The position numbers and the translations under genes were made by a program. The notes beneath the pieces were generated by a model. It was not told the DNA's origin, did no database searches, and was given only the letters and a program-made list of their open reading frames with translations. This document shows positions 37,209-48,330 of a DNA stretch of 64,000 nucleotides, piece by piece. Positions within the stretch are counted from its first letter, which is position 1. The number at the start of each line of letters is the position of its first letter. The stretch comes from Hyperoplus lanceolatus (Eukaryota; Chordata; Actinopteri; Uranoscopiformes; Ammodytidae), in the NCBI GenBank assembly GCA_026929865.2, contig CM049417.1, forward strand, positions 18,890,501-18,954,500. The letters run 5' to 3'.

Positions 37209-37925
37209 AGCTTTGGCAAAAATAGCAATCTCCTTTTTAATTGTAGTGAGAAGTTTTATGCATTCAATCACTTAGTCAGGTTACTTCGGACATAAAATCA
37301 TGTCACAGTATTTTTAAGAATCGCCATTAGGATGATTGGTTTCCTCACACTACAGTTAAGTTGAATCATATTGTTTTAAGTTGATTTATGTATGATGAAC
37401 CAATTTAAATCTCTTATTCATGACCTCAGCATGCCTCCTCTCAAGGCGCATAGAGCCCCACACATCAGCATACAAAACACACATGCTTCATGTTCACTAA
37501 GAAGACAGTGATGTTCTCATTATTAATTAATACAATATTTTACCCTATCCTTTGTCTTTCTACTAGTTTGTGCAAACAAAATTTGAAATACATAGGGGAA
37601 CTTGGCCTTCACCTCTTTGGACCGACTCTCTTACACACACTGTCTTGCTTTAGCTATGAGTCACAGTTGATTTGTGTTGCGCCTGGATTTTATTGGGTTT
37701 AAATTCAATTCCCCACTTCTGGCAAATAGAAAGAATATGAATAATTGATGCATAAGCTATGTCTGAGGGCAAGGGAAAAAAAGCAGTGTGAGTCTGAGTG
37801 AGTTTTAAAGGTTTATAGTCCTTCGGGTGATAAAATATCTTACTGTGAAGGATCTGAGGTGGGAACCAATCCGAAGCTTTTTTTTTGTGAAAAGGGCTGG
37901 CTCTGTTGATACTCAGCTAGAAAAG
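37209..37925. other. Intronic stretch, no gene seen
   Basis: AT-rich, no features recognised. Confidence 0.4.
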
Positions 37926-38050
37926 TTAAAGGTGGAGTCAGCCATTTTTGGAGAACTCTTGTTGACAAATGAACTTTTTCTCAAAATCGGTGAATATCTC
38001 CTCACAATGCACTACCTCTCTGTGCTTTTATGCTGCGTCCAGAGTTCCAA
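37926..38050. mobile_element. Family E MITE, left part only
   Basis: TTAAAGGTGGAGTCAGCCAT at 37926, then GAGAACTCTTGTTGACAAA and GTGAATATCTCCTCACAATG as in the other copies. The second arm is missing; the right limit is approximate. Confidence 0.6.
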
Positions 38051-40336
38051 GGTCATACACCCCTAATAAGGCACAGCATACATTAAGAGGTGGTTGCTAT
38101 ATATTTATATCGGTGTGCACATTTCATTGTTAACAATATTCTTTGTTTTACACACTTGCAACGGACCATTTGAAAAAATTGTGACCTCAAAATAGGTTAT
38201 AGAGATTATATCCTTGCACTGCCACACAGAGATCTGACATGAACTATATTTCTGTTCAGTGAATTTGGTCCATTTCTGTTCAGCTATGAAGGGAAATGAA
38301 ATGAATCGATTGCCTATTAACCCCAAGCCGAGATACAGACCAGTACTAGGACGCCACAGCTTGACTGTGAAATATGATTTCTATAGTGCTTCCCCAGCCC
38401 GTTACTGTTGATGCAGACTTTAACCCTTCCTTTACTGTTATAGCAAATGCAGTTAACTTAGAGAATGAAGTGTGTTTCACAGATAAAGAATATAGGCGTT
38501 ACTTTGTAGCCAAACGGTTGACAGCACGGCTTAGGAACAACATCACTGGAGCTGGTAGGGATCCAGGGCTTTACCCTCAAGGATTTTTCAGAATCACAGA
38601 CACCTGTCATAATAGGGACCGCTCCAGTTGAAGGGCCCGACTGCTTACGGCTGCAATATATACCAGAAGAACATTATCGAATTTTGTGAGAATTCAAATT
38701 GCTGTAAAACTGCGCTCGCAAGCAAATGTCTCCACACTCGCAGAGACTAGAGTTCTGTCTTTTTTCCTGACACTATACTTTATTGGGGGGGTGGGGGGAG
38801 TTGTAACAGAACCCGGGTTTTAAGTATGAAATATGAGCAGACACTCTGTCTTGGTTGTAAGCCATGTAGTGTTACACCTTCAATATGCTGGAAATGTTTA
38901 GAGTAAAAGAGAAAAATGAAATGGAAACACATTGCCCAAAGGAAGAAGGGTGTGATATCGAGTTACGCTGTTGACTGGCAGCAGCATGTATTAACCGCAA
39001 CAAAAGCTGTGCACATTTGAAGCAGCAGCATTTAATGTCGATGCAAAATGTGTGTTTGTTTTTTGTGGCCACACATCAATTAGACAAATAAGTCTTTCAT
39101 TTCATATGTCTAGCTTTTCTTCACGGGACTACCCAGCTGCCTTTGGTCAATGAAGCAGTACCAACCCATTAGCAAAGCAAAATATAATAGCACATTCATT
39201 CATGCTGACATAATGAACCAATTAATGAATATATTTCCCTATTTCCCATAACATTTCTTGAAAAGGAAAATTGATTTATTTATGAAGCAAAAAGCAGAAC
39301 ATTTGCTGGTTCCAGTTTCTCAAATGTCAAGTTTTTGCCAATTAAATGTTCTCATAAATCATTGTAAATTGAATATCTTTGTGGGCCTTTTGTCTCTCGC
39401 AGAGACATGTTGGAAAGACATGACCTTTGGTTTTCTAATAAATTGTGATCTCCAATTTTCCTTCTGACATTTTATAGATGAATTTAAAAACTTTGCAACA
39501 GACCAATTTATCACCATATGTCCCCTCATACCTGATTGGCTGTTTTCAGACATGGGGTTTTCTTCCTATATCTAAACTGTGGTGGGTGCTTACTTCCTCT
39601 GGTTCCAACAGAGCAGAGCAGATGAAGGGGTATAATAAGCTCAGACCATGGCACAGGCTTTGCCCTCTAGCAGAGATGGATGACATAGTGCAGTGGTTCC
39701 TAACTGCATTAGAGCACCCCCATTCGACCATGTCTCTCCTCCCCAGAGCACAGACACATCTGAGCTCTGGGTGGAGGACCTTGGCTTGGAACCTTGATTT
39801 GGTGTGTATCTGTGTTTTGTAAGTGATGTCCCTAGGCATCAGTGTATGTGTATTTGCTGTGGAAAATGTCACCTAACTACATTTCCCTCTTCTCTGAACA
39901 TGAACCCTATTAACACTTTGAGCATTTTTCACTTGTACCGCTGTGACAAATGCATGTTAAACAGCCCCTCACTGCAATTTGAGGTGGCCTGGCATACAAT
40001 TGCACCAAGGCATGTAAACAGAGGGCAGAGTGTGTAATTATACAAAAGTGCGCCAACAGCGTAATTGAAAGCATTTTGCATAATTGTGTAGAATTGGGCT
40101 GCTTTCCAACATTGTTTTGCTGATTTAAAACTGGCACCATGACAGCGAGCTCTGTGGCGGCCCTGCAGTGCTCTGGTGCTGCCTTTTGAAAATGAATGAC
40201 TCCGTCAGATGAGTAGAGAAATGCTGGACTGTATTCAGCTGCTGTATTTGTCATAAGTTGGTTGAGTGCAAGTACAGAGAAAGGAGTATAGTGAATCTGA
40301 AGGAGGATACTTTGAAGATGTGTTTGTTTTTGTTTG
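38051..40336. other. Intronic stretch, no gene seen
   Basis: The first 40 bases resemble 21050-21090. A CAGTGGTTCCTAAC segment near 39691 resembles hAT-type MITE ends, but no partner end was found. Confidence 0.4.
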
Positions 40337-40620
40337 GGGCGACCGTGGCTCAGGTGGTAGAGCGCGTCGGCCAATGATCGAAGGGTTGGCAGTTCGATTC
40401 CCGCCCTGCCGCTTGTGTCATGGTTGTTGTGTCCTTGGGCAAGACACTTCACCCACCTTGCCTCGTGTGAATGTGTGTGACTGCTGTATGTTTGTGGTGG
40501 TCGGAGGGGCTGAATGGCAGCCACGCTTCTGCCACCGGTATGTGTGAATGAATGGAACCTGGAACCCTGTAAAGCTTTTTGAGTGCCTAGAAAAGCGATG
40601 TATAAATCCAATCCATAATT
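40337..40620 (+). mobile_element. Full-length tRNA-derived SINE
   Basis: A box TGGCTCAGGTGG (40346-40357), B box AGTTCGATTCC (40391-40401), core GTGTCCTTGGGCAAGACACT, tail GTAAAGCTTTTTGAGTGCC then AGAAAAGCGATGTATAAAT. All modules are present. A 244-codon reverse frame here is a shadow of the SINE. Confidence 0.85.
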
Positions 40621-41125
40621 TTTATTGTAAGAGATGCAGAACACTTGTTGCGTCTTTTTGTAGTCATGTGTCTCTTCAACATTTTTGTTGTCAGTAACAT
40701 TCTCTTGGTGAACCAGGATTCATAGTTGAATAGAGTGAATATATTTGGTTTGTCTGCCTGTTACTGTACTTTCAGTATACTGTGCAGCTGTATTCTTAAA
40801 GAGATCCTATTATAGGGGAGAGTGGCCTAAGTTGTGCAACTTTTCACTCAAAGTGACTTTAAAGTAAGGCCTTGACAGTAAAGTCTCCAACTCAAATATG
40901 TACATATATTTCAGGGTGTTGTGCATCCCTGGCAATAAAAACTTTGGATCTGGAATAAACTGTTGAAGAAATATAGCTTTCGGAAAAAAAGTTGTCTTGA
41001 TGCACAACTTGCCCCCGGTGTGGTGTAAGTTGTGCGGTTGGAGAGAATACCATGGGGTGAATTGTGCCATTGATATATATCTCATAAACTGTAATGCAAG
41101 ACAAATCCATTAGACAATCACTTAT

Positions 41126-42053
41126 TTAAAGCCACTACGAGTAAGTCGGGACGTTGGCAACACCTTTGAACAAAAGCGGTAGTATTTTAACGACGCCAGC
41201 TGTCGTGAAGCTGTTTTCTAGCTCGTGCAGGGAGTGCAAGATTCAAATAATCAGGAAGCAATATGGTGCGTGTCCGTGTGTTGAAAGTGTGGAGGGCACC
41301 GGACTCTTTTCGGCTCTGTGAGTCTATGGGTGACACAGCATCAACTAATGGCAGTAAGTGCTAAACACACCTGATTGCAATGAGTTGATGCATTGTCACC
41401 TCTCACGGAGCTGAACGAGTCTGTCCTCACACCAAGCGAATGAACGAGAGATGGCAGTTAGTTAGTATGGATCACGATGAGGTAATGTGTTTATGTTGTA
41501 AATAATGACTATTTCAGATGAATAATGGTCATCTGATGATGCTGGTGAGGCAAAGTAAACTTTGTTTTAGTAGGCTACCGCTCATTCATTTAGGAGTAAA
41601 CACTGCAGTTTAGGTTCGCTGCGTGAAATTGTGTATATGTTGCTTGGCAATGCCCTCCCGCCCGCCTATCACTCTCCCTTTTAGCTTTTCTTCATTGCAT
41701 TTTCTTTTTTTTCTTTGATGGTTCAGCCCCGTTATCAGTCATTATGAACAAACAACTGTCTCAAACAAGGCTCCCGCTCCCCTTCCCTCACCTGGAGCCA
41801 TAGGCTTCTCAAATCACGTTACTGCACCACACTGAAATCTGCGACCAATACGGATATGTGACCATAGAGCATGCACGCGTGAACCGAAAATCGGACTGGG
41901 TGTACGACCAGATCAAATGCAGTAATAAAAACTATATAAAAAAGTATTTCTTTGCACAGATGGTCTCGTTTGCTGTTAAAGGTAATTTATGATTATGAGA
42001 GGAAACATGAGGCTGTTTAAAAGATATTTAAATGTTACTCGTTGCTGCTTTAA
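41126..42053. mobile_element. TTAA MITE (family G) nested in the TA element
   Basis: TTAA at 41126-41129 and 42050-42053. Left TTAAAGCCACTACGAGTAAG, right in reverse TTAAAGCAGCAACGAGTAAC, 16 of 19 matching over the first bases. 928 bp, no transposase frame. Confidence 0.7.
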
Positions 42054-42069
42054 GGTGTATTTAAAGTAA

Positions 42070-42680
42070 ATAAAGTAAATAGTTGACAAAGATTGAAGGG
42101 CAATTTTCTTAAACAAGGCCTAGCAGATCAAATGGTTTTACCTGCAAAGCTCACAATGACAAAGTCACCATCATCATCCTTCTGGCCATCTGAACTCTCT
42201 TTGGGCGGCAGTGGCGAAGTGGGTAGGGAGTTCGCCTCTGGTGTGCAGGGTCGGAGGTTCGATCCCCCGTCTCCCCGCCACATGTCGAAGTGTCCCTGGG
42301 CAAGACACTGAACCCCGAATTGCTCCCGATAGTTAGCTTAGTTAGCTTAGCACCCTAGTGCTAAGCCTACCCTGCGTGGTAGCTGCTGCTATCGGTGTAT
42401 GAATGTGAGTGTGACTGGGTGAATGTGTACAAAAAAACAATGTAAAGCGCTTTGGGTCTGTGATAAACGGAGATATAGCGCTATACAAGTCCATTTACCA
42501 TACCATCATCAGTGGTGTCGTTAAGTGGAATTGAGATGTCACTCTCTTCTGAGCTACTGTAGACAATCACTTTCTTTTGGTGACCAGCGTATACAGCCAT
42601 GCCACTGGCACAACTCTCAGAAATGTACTTTGCACTAGTTGCTCCGTGCTTGTGGAACCAACTGCCACCTGACAAATGTG
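42070..42680 (-). pseudogene. Possible transposase C-terminal remnant, split by a SINE
   Basis: The minus strand reads KKVIVYSSSEESDISIPLND then TTDDG before the SINE at 42203-42505. Beyond it, DDDGDFVIVSFAGKT follows and then a stop. A Ser/Asp/Glu-rich linker followed by a hydrophobic 'F-V-V-F-A-G-K' motif resembles the tail of pogo/Tigger-like transposase proteins of fish, by recall. No DDE catalytic residues can be seen, so the coding region is mostly lost. It could also be chance acidic coding-like sequence. Confidence 0.3.
42203..42505 (+). mobile_element. tRNA-derived SINE, third subfamily
   Basis: A box TGGCGAAGTGGG (42212-42223), B box GGTTCGATCCC (42256-42266), core AGTGTCCCTGGGCAAGACAC, a TAGTTAGCTTAGTTAGCTTA duplication, and a tail with GTAAAGCGCTTTGGGTC and AGCGCTATACAAGTCCATTTA. 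Inserted into the possible transposase remnant. Confidence 0.85.
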
Positions 42681-42925
42681 ATTCCCCTACATTTCTGCCT
42701 TTAAATCAAGGCTCAAAACCCATATGTACACCCTGGTGTCTCCTCCCCATTAACTATCTTACCTCTGCACTACTATCTGTGTTTATGTGGATGTATGGGC
42801 TTTACGTCTTTTATTTTGGTTATTGTTATTTTACCTTCATTGTTTACCTACTGAATGCACTATGTACAGCACTTTGGACAGTGCAAACTGTCATAAATGT
42901 GCTTTTATAAATACATTTTACTTAC
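42630..42925 (+). mobile_element. 5'-truncated LINE (L2/CR1-like) 3' end
   Basis: The + frame contains VAPCLWNQLPPDK, resembling the APRLWNSLP motif near the C-terminus of L2/CR1-type reverse transcriptase proteins. A GCACTTTGGACAGTGCAAAC-type segment and ATAAATACATTTTACTTACT follow, the usual 3' tail with a (TTAC)n microsatellite. The frame is disrupted downstream of the motif. Left boundary approximate. Confidence 0.55.
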
Positions 42926-43779
42926 TTACTTACTTATAACTGGCACAAATCACCCCAATCCCAGAAATTTGGATAATAAGCATGATGCAGCAGTTTAGGA
43001 CTGACATCGTGCTAACTGTATAGACTCAAAATGTAGCATACCAAAGCACTAAAACATGTGTCAAATGTTTTCAAACTTGTCTATAAAAACCTTGATCATG
43101 GAAATTTTACTTTGAAAGGCAAAACACAGTTTTTTGAGCTTAAATGTGCTTATATCTTATTCCTTGTGTCTCCCTTCTTTACAGGATTAGTCAAATGGAT
43201 GGCTCTTCTTAAATATGTGGTCACATTTCCAATTTCTTCCACGGTTTTCTAGAAACAAGGGGTGGCACAACTTCCAAAATGCACAACTTAGGCCACTCTC
43301 CCCTACTACTTTTCTGGTCTTAATTTCTTGTTAAAAACTACTATAGAGCAACCTGACACGAATCACCAAAAACGTATGCTGATTTTCGGGAAGCTCTTTC
43401 TCTTATTTTGGCGATCCAGCAGGCCCTGTAAACGCTTTGCTTCTGCCATCTCCGCCCCCTGCCCCCCTTCCTGCAAACCCAACTCCGTTGTGATTGGTTA
43501 CCTTGCGAATGGAAGTCGTGCTCCCCCCCCCCCCTCCTTTTGCCGGTGCATCTAGCAGTTAGCGTACTACAGCAATGGTATTTGGTGTAGTAGATTTTAT
43601 GACAATTTTATGCTTTGTAAGGTACTATTATTAGTATAAATGGCAGGTGACAGTGGCACACAAATAATACAAAAAGGTATATGACACTGAATCAGTGTTA
43701 AACGATAGGAACCTGTAGGCCTACTTTGATAAAATATAGTGAAAAAATTCTAAATGTCTAATCTGCAAAGAATGAGCCC

Positions 43780-43856
43780 GGGCGGGACGCGAACTTGGGT
43801 CTACTGTTTCATAAACAAACTCCCTACCGACTGAGCTAAGCGAGCACTGGGTTAGT
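43780..43856 (-). mobile_element. tRNA-like SINE head, minus strand
   Basis: In reverse complement: CTCGCTTAGCTCAGTCGGTA (A box) and AAGTTCGCGTCCCG (degenerate B box), about 35 bases apart. Acceptor and T-stems do not pair, so it is not a working tRNA. A SINE may extend to about 43560. Confidence 0.5.
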
Positions 43857-44169
43857 AATGTCACCCCCTGCTATATATAGCAACCTGGGAGCTTGCCTGA
43901 GTAACAGGCTGCAGTATTACCATATATGGAAACATGACAGAAACGATCCTAGCGTGATTCACACATCCCGGAAATTTGAACAAGTTCGGCTTGACCGGCT
44001 GCCATAGTTTTTAGTGCTCTGCACAACCACCCCAGACGGTCAGCAGGGAATACGTCGAAATGCATGTACGTAATTACTTGATACTCTAGTATGTTTAAAC
44101 ATGACTATAAATCATTATAACAACGTTTATAGGTCATAAAAGTCGAAAAGTATCATAGGTCCTCTTTAA

Positions 44170-46622
44170 AGAAAACATTAATTGAAATTGCTTTTCAGAT
44201 ATTATTAAATACTCATGAAATAAATAAAAAAAATAGAGTGTCCAGTAATTTAAGATAAAGGTTTTCCCCTTAGGGCCCCCTAACTCCTTAGGCCCCTGTA
44301 CAATTTGGCAACTTGCATTACTATAATCCTTCTCTTAACATGTTCCATCACACATGTATAATCAATGAGCCATGGCAGTGTCAGTTAAAGACATGCCTAG
44401 CTTCGGACATGCCTCAGCTACCAGCATTACTATGGTAAAGCTGTTGTACACCTATTTTCGTCAAATGCTTTTTGCACCATTAACTTCCATCACCCAAGGG
44501 AACATTCAGTGCTTTATGCTCCCATTATATTTAATGTAAACGTCTCTAGGAAGTACACTGTCAGAGCTCAGTGTTTACCATGCATTGCATAATTCATACA
44601 CACATTTATGCCTGTCAAGTTCACTCTATGTCATTATTAGGAGTGGTAACACAACCTAGTTTTGTTAGGAACGCTGTTGCAGTTCTTGGAAATAGCTCCA
44701 AAAGGCTGATCGGTCATTCACTAAAGAATCATACTGAGGTAGATTTGAAGGTTGTAGAGTTATCCTGAGCTTGAAACTAAATGTTGAGATTTTTGGCAGT
44801 AGCAAATACTGACGGAGGATTACTGTGAGATTAATTTATGTATTTGCGCCCTCAGTTATGGATGGCCTACATTGCACTGTAGGTGATACCTACCTACTGG
44901 ATCATCTTACACACCATAGAGGTGCCTCGTTGTAAATAAATAAAGCAACATTCACTTTTAACTTCTCCCATTCACATCCATTTGCTTATTTCATTGTACA
45001 GCTTTAAGGTAGGAAAAAAAATCCCATTGTTCTACTCTGCCTGACAGTATAACCTCACATTTCTATTCAAACATGTAGAATGTTGTGTGAAGTTTAACGT
45101 TGAATCAAGATACTGGGTGAAACGGAAGAAGGCATATTTCTCTTGCATAAAATGATGTATATTTTTGGGACTTTTGTCTTCTTCTGCTCTGTTATTGTAA
45201 CCATCTGAAATGTTCTACCTCCTTAAAAGCAAATGAGATAAATGAACACTGGCTGGGTATTACTTTTTGGAACAACCAAATATGACTGTATAGAGCCTAT
45301 ATAAGGCCATTTTAAATAAGCAACATTGTTGTATAGTTGCATTTAGAATTTGAGAAAACTTTGATTATTTTCCATTAAATGATAACACATGCTTTTATTT
45401 CCCTTCGTACAATTTGTGTCAATATGATCCATTGTATATCAATTAATTGTGTATTGTGTATGTATCGTTGTGTTTGTTTCTCGACATCATTGCAAAGGAG
45501 GGTCACCCCTCAATGATATTTCGAGTATAAATTAAGGTTAAATCAAATTCAGATATATACGTTTCAAGAGACACCGGAGTAGAGTAAACATTGCTTTGCT
45601 TTGAATGGGGGTGTGAAACCACTAAACTAAGCCACAGAGAAAGCTGCCTTCTCTGGGTGTATTGCCCTCTCCACACCCCTATCTGCCACTGTGTGATATC
45701 TACACTGTCTTTGGTTGGGAAGCAATTGTCTTTCCCCTTGTCTCAGCATGTTAAGAGAGAGCGACAGTATTAATCACAGAGTTTGTTTCCCGCTGCTGGT
45801 GCGACTGAATTGTCCTGACAGGACATGCACTAAAAAGCTTCCACTTGGAAGACAATCTGTGGCCACCAGTGTCCAGCCTTTGTTTGTGTCATTGCAGAGT
45901 AGGCACATTAGTGCAATGCCAATGGAACTTCAGTGCATTAGAAACTAATAGAACATTTTAGTTGCAGTCTTCCAGCACATGGAAGTCCATGTCTGTGTGA
46001 GTTCAGTTACCTTCAATATCTTGTAGATTGCACCTTTTTATTGGCTTCTAGTTTCACATTAATAAGACAGGGAACCACAGACAATCCTCACGCAGGATTA
46101 AAGAATTTTAGGATGAGCAGACAAGAGTGGTTTTGGGGAGTCATGAAATCAATGCTCGATCTCAAACCCCCCTCAATCTAATAGAATGTATGCTGCTGGC
46201 TCAAGTTCCTCTTAGGTAGATAGTGTTAGTGTAAGAAGGTAGATATTGTTGCCGAGCTGCTAATCACATTTGAATTATTTTCTTGCATCCCACCAAACGT
46301 CATAATCACCCTGTTCTCAGACCCTGAGAGTAAACCAAATGCTGCCATAACAGGATTGAATGCTCCAGCCTTCCAGCACTGACATGTAATCTGGCCTTAA
46401 TGTGGGAGACATAAGAGAGGGAGAGACCTGATACAGCTTCAGTGTCGCCACAGCATTAGCATCGTTGACACGGTTAGTGTTTCACTTGTCACTATTGATG
46501 ATGAGCTGTCATCAGAGGCAGCCTAATAGATTTTAGATTAGATTCAGACCTTCAGGCGAATGCGTCTTTCATGGTGCTGTTAGTGACCGTGGCCCAAGGA
46601 CTGTTCAAGTGTTATCCATCAA
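44170..46622. other. Intronic stretch, no gene seen
   Basis: No transposon ends or exon signals recognised. Open frames are 77 codons or shorter. Confidence 0.4.
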
Positions 46623-46943
46623 TAGCCTGGTCCTACCATCTTACTTCGTTTAATTTGTACAGAAGGTCTGGAATCGCTCAATTGACAAACGCTAACTCAC
46701 TTGAATGCGGGTGTCTGTTGAAGTTTAAAACTATTGGATCTGCCCAGTGCCACTCTGGATCTGACAACCAATCGCATAATGTTTGGTCGTGACGTATGTC
46801 ATGCGCCGGCTTCTGAGCCTCTCCCTCTGTTCGCTGATTGGACAGCCAAAAATCTGGCTGAGAAAAACCCGCGAATACCCAGACTGACTGCTGTAGGGAA
46901 ATGAAAATTGAGCAGAAATAGGTAGGCGGGCAGTGCCAGGCTA
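46623..46943. mobile_element. Probable MITE with TAGCCTGG ends
   Basis: TAGCCTGGTCCTACC at the left and GTGCCAGGCTA at the right form an 8-bp terminal inverted repeat around 321 bp. The interior is GC-richer than its surroundings. No clear target duplication. Confidence 0.4.
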
Positions 46944-47569
46944 GTCTATCAAAGGACACTCAGACAAATTTGTCAGCTGGCAATGGTGCAGTAAAAACAC
47001 CACATCGCACAAAGGGACATACACAGGAGCTCATGAAGCCATACCTACTTGACATTTTAAAAGCATTGCCTATCACTACATGGACAGCTTGTTTTTATTG
47101 CAAGCACTGTCACATATAAAACTTGATTAACCATGAGAAGTTTGTAAATCAGTTTAGAATTAAAGGTGGAGAATGCTTGTCGTCATCACCTTTTGGCAAA
47201 GTCAGTGAAACGATTGACTACCTGGCTGTACTGTGTGCGCTCTGAAAAGAAAATCAACGTTTAATACACAGCCTAGGCTCTGTAAACTGGCATATTGCTG
47301 ACAGCTGTGGGCACTCTTTGTTGCACGTACTCCTAAGGTGGTAGATTTTTTTTATGACCTGGACGGAACCATCTGGAGCTGAACACTCCTAAAGACAGTT
47401 TAGATGGTTGAAAGAAAAGCCATTCATTTTTTTAACCTCCTTTGTGACACTGTGAAGTCCCTTTGATTCCCAGGCACCATTTATAAACCAGAAATATCAG
47501 GTAGGAGCTTAACATCCGATCAAGACACACTTGCCAACAACGCACAACAGGAGATGTTCTTTCTGGGGG
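46944..47569. other. Intronic stretch with a family E fragment
   Basis: TTAAAGGTGGAGAATGCTTG at 47160 and GTGTGCGCTCTGAAAAGAAA, TACACAGCCTAGGCTCTGTA up to about 47310 are a decayed family E copy. Nothing else recognised. Confidence 0.5.
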
Positions 47570-48330
47570 AAGCAGAAGAGGAAGTTCAACCTGCCAAAGT
47601 CAATGATGGTGCACTAACTTCTGCAGTGAGCCCATCCTGGTACACTGCCCAACCCTGCCAAGGACATGAGCAGACTGCCGTGTAGCATTAGCTCAGAAGG
47701 TGATTGGCTGCAATCTGCCATCTCACCTCCAGGAACTATACACCTCCAAAACCCTGAGACATGCAGGGAAAGATGGTTTCTGAACCTTTCCCTGGTTGCA
47801 AACTATTTTAAACACTCACCCAACAATGCCCGGGACGCCGCTGACACAGGGTAGTCCTAGTAACCTGCTCGAAAAGCCATGACACATCAGTCTAAATCTG
47901 TTACATTTACCAAGGACTAATTAAGGTCATTATCGCTGCACACTCTAGGTTTGTACTTCATGCTCAGCTGGTCACTTTACCAAATCATTCATCAATTTGT
48001 ATTTGTATTCATCAATTGTATTTTTGTACCTGTATATTTGCACACTTGATGGCATTTTTATCTTTATCATCATTCTTATTTTCCTATCATACTATGCACT
48101 GGCAGACCTAGTATTATTGTACTGTTAACTACAAGTAACAGCTACTTATGCACATGGACCATCCATACCACTTTTTTAATCTAGGCTATGTATTGTGGGC
48201 TCATGTTGTTTGTATGGGTGGGAGGATATGTATCTCTATTGTGTTGTGTGTATGTATGATGGCTCCTGGAACACCTACATTTCCCTGCTGGGATGAATAA
48301 TGTATATCTTATCTTATCATATCATTCCCA
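47570..48330 (+). mobile_element. 5'-truncated LINE: reverse-transcriptase C-terminal remnant and 3' tail
   Basis: Several frame-shifted + strand segments read like the C-terminus of a fish non-LTR retrotransposon ORF2: FNLPKSMMVH (about 47587), KDMSRL (about 47660), QKVIGCNLPS then LQELYTSKTLRHAGK (about 47694-47770). The order matches the usual end of such proteins. The element ends with ACATTTCCCTGCTGGGATGA then ATAATGTATATCTTATC, a standard LINE tail. Multiple frameshifts mean it is dead. Clade not certain (CR1/L2/Rex1-like group). Confidence 0.7.

Larger units (their letters stand above)
40815..43303 (-). mobile_element. 2.49-kb TA-flanked DNA transposon inserted in family A
   Basis: The left end is GGGGAGAGTGGCCTAAGTTG and the right end in reverse is the same 20 bases, extending through GTGC. 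Both are flanked by TA (40813-40814, 43304-43305). Removing the element and one TA restores the family A terminus. A TA duplication fits the Tc1/mariner-pogo superfamily. A minus-strand reading frame fragment at 42070-42680 may be transposase debris. It contains an inner TTAA element, a SINE and a LINE fragment. Confidence 0.75.
40796..44169 (-). mobile_element. Family A TTAA MITE split by nested transposons
   Basis: TTAA at 40796-40799 (TTAAAGAGATCCTATTATA) and at 44166-44169 (reverse TTAAAGAGGACCTATGATAC) are the ends of one family A element in minus orientation relative to 6191-6801. Its body resumes at 43306 (CTACTTTTCTGGTCTTAATT), matching the first copy read backwards, and runs to 44169. 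Everything at 40815-43303 is a later insertion into its terminal repeat. A tRNA-like segment at 43780-43856 is a further insertion or variant inside the body. Confidence 0.8.

Noticed and set aside
39910..40644. 244-codon reverse open frame
   Set aside because: It runs backwards through the SINE at 40337-40620 and flanking DNA; the SINE explains most of it and no protein family is recognised.
43780..43856. Functional tRNA gene on the minus strand
   Set aside because: Acceptor and T-arm do not pair and the B box is degenerate; better explained as a SINE head.
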